This document shows, one piece after another, positions 31,248-35,683 of a stretch of 35,683 bases of DNA (positions within the stretch are counted from its first letter, which is position 1; every line of letters starts with the position of its first letter). Made by a program: the position numbers and the translations under genes. Source of the stretch: an uncultured Alphaproteobacteria bacterium (GTDB lineage Bacteria > Pseudomonadota > Alphaproteobacteria > RF32 > CAG-239); contig CALXPT010000017.1 in NCBI GenBank assembly GCA_944390355.1, positions 1-35,683 on the forward strand, written 5' to 3'. The notes beneath the pieces are model-generated. The model was not told the origin of the DNA. It ran no database searches and saw nothing but the letters and a program-made list of their open reading frames with translations.

Positions 31248-32774
31248 ATGAAAGAAGAACTGGACATAACCCCCGAGTTTCAAACCGCAGTTGACATCAT
31301 CAACAACAGCGGGGAGCATTTGTTTATCACCGGCAAAGCGGGATCGGGCAAATCCACCTTGCTGGAATATTGCTACAAACATTGTCCCAAAGACTTAGTT
31401 TTGCTGGCACCGACCGGTGTTGCCGCCTTAAACATCAAAGGCCAAACCATCCACCGTTTTTTCAACTTTCCGATAAATGTGAGCGTTGAAAAGATAAAAA
31501 ATCTGGAAGTCAAACCGAGAAGCTTAGGGATTTTTCGTAATTTGGACACGATTTTCATTGACGAAGTTTCGATGTTAAGGGCTGACTTGCTGGATTGCAT
31601 AGACGCATTTTTGCAAATTTACGGTCCCAAGCCGGAGAGCACTTTCGGCGGCGTGCAAATGGTTTTTGTCGGCGATATGTACCAACTGCCACCGGTAATC
31701 AACAAAGATGAGGAAGAGTTATTTTATCAGCAATACCCCTCGCCTTATTTTTTTGACGCCAAAGTCTTTGAAAAAATAAATATCAAAATTGTGGAACTGC
31801 AACGTATCTACCGCCAAAAGGACAATAATTTTATCGCTTTACTGAACCGCATAAGAGATAACTTTGCCACACAAGAAGATATTAGCACTTTGAACGAGAG
31901 AATAAACGTTCCCAGAGATAAAGATTCGTTTTGCATACATTTAACCCCGACCAACGCGCAGGCGGATAATATTAATGAGAAAATGCTCACTGCCCTGCCC
32001 GACCCGCTCTATACGGCCAAAGCCGTTGTTGAAGGAGCGTTTGGCAAAGAATATTACCCTACATCTTTGGAATTAGAGTTCAAAACCGGCGCGCAGATAA
32101 TGTTTTTAAACAACGATTCCAAAAACCGCTGGGTTAATGGCTCGGTCGGACATATAGAAGACATCAAAACAGATTCGCTGGGCATTTCTTACCTCAAAGT
32201 ACGCCTGCATGACACGGGAAAAGTCGTCCGCGTACAGCCTTACAGTTGGGAGATTTTCAAATATCAAAAAGACGGTGAACATATCACCTCGGAATCGGTT
32301 GGCTCTTTCACCCAATTTCCATTTCGCTTGGCTTGGGCAATAACGATTCACAAGAGTCAGGGCAAAACTTTTGAAAATGTGGAAATAGACATCGGCAGAG
32401 GTGCGTTTTCCGCCGGACAACTTTATGTTGCCCTCAGCCGCTGCACATCATTGGATGGCGTTTATCTCACCCGCCCCATACATGCCAAAGATATATTCAC
32501 CGACTTTCGCATCCAAGCGTTTATCAACCGCTACAAACCGCTTAAGGAAGAAGCTCCGCTTCCCAAAGACAACAAGATTGCGATTATCCAAGCGGCCATA
32601 ACCCGCCGCCAAAAGCTGGAGGCCGTTTATCAAAAAGCCGACGGCAGCCAAAGCCGCCGCCTGTTTATTCCATTACAAATCAAAGGCGAAAATCTGCTGG
32701 CTTTCTGCATAGAGCGCGGTGCACAACGCAGTTTTAATTTAGAGCGGCTGTTAGTCCTCCGCCCGAGCGAATAG
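31248..32774 (+). CDS. Pif1/RecD-like helicase with C-terminal WYL-like domain
   Basis: Superfamily 1B 5'-3' DNA helicase, 508 residues. Motifs in order: Walker A GKAGSGKST (29-37), LLAPTGVAA (Ia), FIDEVSML (II), VFVGDMYQLPPV (III), VELQRIYRQ (IV), and LAWAITIHKSQGKTFENV with GQLYVALSRC (V, VI). Residues 442-508 (AAITRRQKLEAVYQKADGS...RLFIPLQIKGENLLAFCIERGAQRSFNLERL) resemble a WYL domain, a ligand- or nucleic-acid-binding module also known on a Thermotoga Pif1. It is divergent from slyX in a 68-base gap. Likely acts on forks, R-loops or G-quadruplexes. Confidence 0.92.
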   Translation: MKEELDITPEFQTAVDIINNSGEHLFITGKAGSGKSTLLEYCYKHCPKDLVLLAPTGVAALNIKGQTIHRFFNFPINVSVEKIKNLEVKPRSLGIFRNLDTIFIDEVSMLRADLLDCIDAFLQIYGPKPESTFGGVQMVFVGDMYQLPPVINKDEEELFYQQYPSPYFFDAKVFEKINIKIVELQRIYRQKDNNFIALLNRIRDNFATQEDISTLNERINVPRDKDSFCIHLTPTNAQADNINEKMLTALPDPLYTAKAVVEGAFGKEYYPTSLELEFKTGAQIMFLNNDSKNRWVNGSVGHIEDIKTDSLGISYLKVRLHDTGKVVRVQPYSWEIFKYQKDGEHITSESVGSFTQFPFRLAWAITIHKSQGKTFENVEIDIGRGAFSAGQLYVALSRCTSLDGVYLTRPIHAKDIFTDFRIQAFINRYKPLKEEAPLPKDNKIAIIQAAITRRQKLEAVYQKADGSQSRRLFIPLQIKGENLLAFCIERGAQRSFNLERLLVLRPSE

Positions 32775-32783
32775 ATATAAAAA

Positions 32784-33767
32784 TTACGCAGTTTTAAGTA
32801 AAATCTCAGCCCCGTTAATTTCGGCAACCCCGCCGACAGGCAAAGTCAAAAGCGGCGTCGAGTGTCCGAAATCCACATTAGCAACAACCGGCAAATGCGA
32901 CAAAGGCTCAACGTTTTTCACGATATATGCAAGTTGCTCGCGTGAAACTTTGGATTCTTTCTGAAAACGCCCGATAAGGACACCTTTAACATTTTTGAAA
33001 TCTTCCTGATAAGTTAAGGCAGTTAGATTGCGCATAAAAGAGAAAATAGAGGATTCGGAAGTATCTTCCACAAACAAAATTGTGTTAGGTTCAAATTTTG
33101 GGCGAAAAGTCGTACCGAGCAAAAGATTAAACGTACCCAAATTTCCGCCAAGCAACGTTCCTTTCGCTTGCCCATTGTTAAGCACCCAATAGCCCTCATT
33201 TGGAATAAAGTCGCGTTTTTCTTGGTCAATAAACCACAAGTCATCACTCCATTCTTTGGAAGGTTCGACCTCATTTTCACCTTTTTCCATAAGCATTTTA
33301 ACCATATTTGTAATGGTATAATCGCAACCTTTGAGCATACCGAGCGAGCTGAAATGCGGCCCCGAAAAAGTAATTAAACCGGTCCTGGCATAAATCGCAT
33401 CCAATAGAGCAGTAATATCCGAAAACCCGCACAAAATTTTGGGGTTGGCTTTAATCACTGCATAATCCAAATACGGCAAAATCTGATTAGAGTTAAACCC
33501 GCCAATCATTGTCATAATCGCCTTAACATTTGAATCTTTAAAGGCATTCATAATATCATCAACGCGTTTTTGAACAGAGGTTGTACCGAGTTCATCCCAG
33601 TTTTCATCAACGGCATTTTCGGCATAGCTGACTTTAAGTCCCAGCTCATTAAGACGTTTTTCCGCCAATGCGCGAACATCTTGACCGATAATCTTCACCC
33701 CGCGGGAAGGAGCAATAATCCGAACTTCATCACCTTTTTTCAACAATGCGGGAACAATTTTTTCCAT
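32784..33767 (-). CDS. S66-family serine peptidase (LD-carboxypeptidase/MccF-like)
   Basis: Protein of 327 residues. The nucleophile is Ser93 in TMIGGFNSNQILPYLDY, a pattern closer to MccF than to LdcA, with the general base Glu in LFVEDTSESS and His in VDFGHSTPLLTLPVGG. MccF members cleave toxic acyl-adenylates such as processed microcin C7, LdcA members trim tetrapeptides in murein recycling; sequence alone does not settle which applies. ATG 33767 follows a strong AGGAGG; the extension to 33845 is rejected. Single gene. Confidence 0.92.
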   Translation of the reverse strand: MEKIVPALLKKGDEVRIIAPSRGVKIIGQDVRALAEKRLNELGLKVSYAENAVDENWDELGTTSVQKRVDDIMNAFKDSNVKAIMTMIGGFNSNQILPYLDYAVIKANPKILCGFSDITALLDAIYARTGLITFSGPHFSSLGMLKGCDYTITNMVKMLMEKGENEVEPSKEWSDDLWFIDQEKRDFIPNEGYWVLNNGQAKGTLLGGNLGTFNLLLGTTFRPKFEPNTILFVEDTSESSIFSFMRNLTALTYQEDFKNVKGVLIGRFQKESKVSREQLAYIVKNVEPLSHLPVVANVDFGHSTPLLTLPVGGVAEINGAEILLKTA

Positions 33768-33839
33768 AGCCAAACCTCCTAAAAATACAAAACTCAAAGT
33801 ATAATGAAACAAAAAAATCCCCTTGCCAACAAAAAAATG

Positions 33840-33885
33840 TTGCAAAAGATAAAAAAGCCCTTACAATAAAGAACAAAACAAGAAC
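33840..33885 (+). promoter_or_regulatory. umuDC promoter with LexA box
   Basis: TTGCAA (33840-33845) and TACAAT (33862-33867) with 16 bp between, followed by GAAC-AAAACAA-GAAC (33871-33885). The latter is the complement of GTTC-N7-GTTC, the LexA binding site described for alphaproteobacteria. It covers the expected transcription start, so bound LexA would block the polymerase and SOS induction would release umuDC. Confidence 0.8.
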
Positions 33886-33906
33886 GTTTTAACAAGGAAA
33901 TAAATA

Positions 33907-34257
33907 ATGTCTTTTGGCTCCGTGAGCGAAAATTTCAGCCGTTCCAAACTAGACCTAAACCAACGACTGATTAACCATCCGGCCGGTACTTATTTCTTGC
34001 GGATGGAAGGAAATTCTATGGAAACATACGGCATTTTTGATAATGATATTTTGATTGTCGACCGCGCGCTAGAGGCCGCAAACCACAAAATCATCATCGG
34101 AGAATTAAATACAGAATTGATAATCCGAGAGTTTATTGTTCAAGACAATTTAACCTACCTCAAATCATCAACAGAGCAAATTCAAATTACCGACAAAGAC
34201 AGCTTCAGCCTTTGGGGCGTCGTAACATACACGATTCGGAGTTTTATCAACCGATGA
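33907..34257 (+). CDS. umuD: UmuD'-like subunit of error-prone DNA polymerase V
   Basis: S24 (LexA/UmuD) family protein, 116 residues, against 139 in E. coli. It aligns from the beginning of processed UmuD': KLDLNQRLINHPAGTYFLRMEGNSMETYGIFDNDILIVDRA matches the E. coli core. The N-terminal arm and its Cys-Gly cleavage site are absent, and a TAA two codons before the ATG excludes a longer frame. Ser37 is retained in GNSM, but the catalytic Lys (E. coli Lys97, 37 residues after Ser60) is Arg74 in ELIIREF. The protein therefore seems made in the active form without self-cleavage. AAGGAA precedes the ATG; it overlaps umuC as ATGA. Confidence 0.92.
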   Translation: MSFGSVSENFSRSKLDLNQRLINHPAGTYFLRMEGNSMETYGIFDNDILIVDRALEAANHKIIIGELNTELIIREFIVQDNLTYLKSSTEQIQITDKDSFSLWGVVTYTIRSFINR

Positions 34258-35507
34258 AAGGCACCTACCTCCTCTTTGACTGTGATAATTTTTTTGTTTC
34301 CTGCGAACGAGCATTTCAGCCCAAACTCAAAAACATACCGGTTGTCGTCTTATCCAACAATGACGGTTGTGTTGTTTCACGCTCTAATGAAGCCAAAAAG
34401 GCCGGTATAAAAATGTGCGCCCCTTATTTCAAAATCGCCGATACTCTTAAAGCAATGGGCGGCAAGGCTCTGTCATCAAATTATGAGTTATACGCCGATA
34501 TGTCCAATCGCGTGATGAGCTTATTAAGAACATATTTCAACACACTTGAAGTTTATTCCATAGACGAGGCTTTCACCCACACGGAAGATATATCTGACTT
34601 AACCGCAAAAGGCCTTAAGATTCGCAACGACATTTTGCGCCAAACCGGTATATCGGTATCGGTCGGCATAGCCCCGAGCAAAACCTTGTGCAAAGTCGCC
34701 GGAGAACAAGCCAAAAGCTTTGCCACAGACAAAGTCTTGCACTTGCAAACGGAAGAAGAAATCAAACAAGTTCTGTCCAAACTGGACGCGACGGATATTT
34801 GGGGTATTGGCAAAAATTTAAATGCCAAGCTCAACTTTCTGGGGATTTTCACCGCACTTGAACTTTATAATATGCCGCTGAGCTTGGCGCGCAAAAAATT
34901 CGGCATAAATCTGGAACGCACCATTCTGGAATTAAGGGGATATTCCTGTCTGGAAGAAGACAAACACGAGGCGCAAAAAACTATCATCTGCTCTCGCTCA
35001 TTCGAACACGAAATTTATAGCTTTGATGAGCTGAAAACCATTTTGGCAGATTTTGTAAATATGGCTTGCAAAAGATTGCGGGAACAAAAGAGCTTGGCTT
35101 GCGGTTTAATCGTCGGCATAGAAAGCAACCGCTTCAAAGAAAATTTTTACCAAAATTCTCATCTGGTAAGTCTTAATGAAAGCTCCGCCAACACCGCTCG
35201 TTTTATTGAGGCAATGAATGAGGGGTTAAAGCGAATATATAGAGAAAAAATCGGTTACAAACGCGCCGGCATAACCTTAATTGACATCACGGGCGAGGCG
35301 CATTGCCAACATGACCTGTTTTGCCCCCAAACCAATAACCTAAAAGATACTAAACTTATGGCCGCCTTTGACGCCATTAACCAAAAACTCGGAGCAAAAA
35401 GCATTTACTTTGGCGCGCAAAGCCAAGGAGTCAATCACTTCATCAAACGAGGGCTGAAATCACCCTCCTACACCTCTTCATGGGCAGAACTCTTGAAAGT
35501 GTCTTAA
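34254..35507 (+). CDS. umuC: Error-prone DNA polymerase V catalytic subunit UmuC
   Basis: Y-family translesion polymerase, 417 residues. The catalytic acidic residues are Asp9 in LLFDCDNFFVSCE and Asp104-Glu105 in YSIDEAF. Palm, fingers, thumb (with helix-hairpin-helix DIWGIGKNLNAKLNFLGIFTA) and little finger follow, and QHDLF near the C-terminus fits the beta-clamp binding motif. The start is ATG 34254, which overlaps the umuD stop; the open frame to 34212 lies inside umuD. Its activity needs a UmuD' dimer and RecA. Confidence 0.96.
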   Translation: MKGTYLLFDCDNFFVSCERAFQPKLKNIPVVVLSNNDGCVVSRSNEAKKAGIKMCAPYFKIADTLKAMGGKALSSNYELYADMSNRVMSLLRTYFNTLEVYSIDEAFTHTEDISDLTAKGLKIRNDILRQTGISVSVGIAPSKTLCKVAGEQAKSFATDKVLHLQTEEEIKQVLSKLDATDIWGIGKNLNAKLNFLGIFTALELYNMPLSLARKKFGINLERTILELRGYSCLEEDKHEAQKTIICSRSFEHEIYSFDELKTILADFVNMACKRLREQKSLACGLIVGIESNRFKENFYQNSHLVSLNESSANTARFIEAMNEGLKRIYREKIGYKRAGITLIDITGEAHCQHDLFCPQTNNLKDTKLMAAFDAINQKLGAKSIYFGAQSQGVNHFIKRGLKSPSYTSSWAELLKVS

Positions 35508-35570
35508 TACACTTTAATTTTCCAAAAAAACATTTATATCAAACGAATAACATAAAAGGAAGATACACCC

Positions 35571-35683
35571 ATGGAACAAAAATTCAAAGAAGTTTTCTTA
35601 AGTCACCTCAATTTATGTATATTCATTTCATTGTTCGTACTATCTTTTCATCACGAAACAGTGGTTTCAACCTTAAGCCAATA
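35571..35683 (+). CDS. Start of an unidentified membrane protein (cut by window end)
   Basis: An open frame begins at ATG 35571, eight bases after AAGGAAG, and runs to the window end without a stop. The 37 visible codons begin MEQKFKEVFLSHLN and continue into a hydrophobic stretch (LCIFISLFVLSF) that could be a membrane helix or signal anchor. Too little is visible for a family. Confidence 0.6.
   Translation, partial: MEQKFKEVFLSHLNLCIFISLFVLSFHHETVVSTLSQ

Overview
The window is about 35.7 kb of AT-rich bacterial chromosome, densely packed with short operons on both strands. It carries no transposase, integrase, rRNA gene, tRNA gene or CRISPR array that I can see. Four features point to an alphaproteobacterium: a circularly permuted two-piece tmRNA gene; an SspB of the alphaproteobacterial type followed by a small ribbon-helix-helix gene; a GAAC-N7-GAAC site (the complement of the alphaproteobacterial LexA box) in front of umuDC; and a trmFO-hpnC-hpnD-hpnE operon. 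The base composition and the small anaerobe-style rubredoxin would suit an uncultured host-associated or gut lineage, but that is inference.

Layout. 1-216: two copies of a long palindromic repeat. 217-3312 (-): MacAB-type efflux pump. 3462-5686: two unknown plus-strand genes around tpx (-). 5754-10378 (-): rpmI-rplT-pheS-pheT, with a 560-base non-coding gap holding a 19-bp minisatellite. 10533-12875 (-): lolC-lolD and a secreted EF-hand protein. 12963-15546 (-): two aminopeptidases. 15695-19190 (+): a large basic protein with an HNH-like core, then tsaC. 19483-23598 (-): trmFO and squalene synthesis genes. 23686-26228: small membrane proteins, a SEC59/DGK-like kinase and an unknown protein. 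26358-28225 (-): folA-thyA-dut. 28341-30240 (+): ssrA, sspB and the RHH gene. 30295-31179 (-): slyX, flavin reductase, rubredoxin. 31248-32774 (+): Pif1-like helicase. 32784-33767 (-): S66 peptidase. 33907-35507 (+): umuD-umuC. 35571-end (+): a truncated gene.

The main discovery is at 28341-29500. The two halves of the tmRNA gene are clear: the acceptor half ends in CCA at 28420, the coding half begins at 29274 with the matching acceptor strand, and it encodes the tag ANDNNVAPVAIAA. The segment between them, which must be removed from the precursor, is 853 bases long. It is filled by seven tandem hairpin units of 120-126 bp. The same unit, with the same period, occurs at the left edge of the window behind the efflux operon. 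Across three sequence variants the stems change on both sides while pairing is kept, so the fold itself appears to be maintained. The tmRNA is followed directly by sspB, whose product delivers tmRNA-tagged proteins to ClpXP; tagging RNA and adaptor probably share one transcript.

A second notable system is the SOS polymerase. The umuD product starts where mature UmuD' starts in E. coli and has arginine at the place of the catalytic lysine. It therefore looks like a form that needs no self-cleavage, placed under an apparent LexA-controlled promoter.
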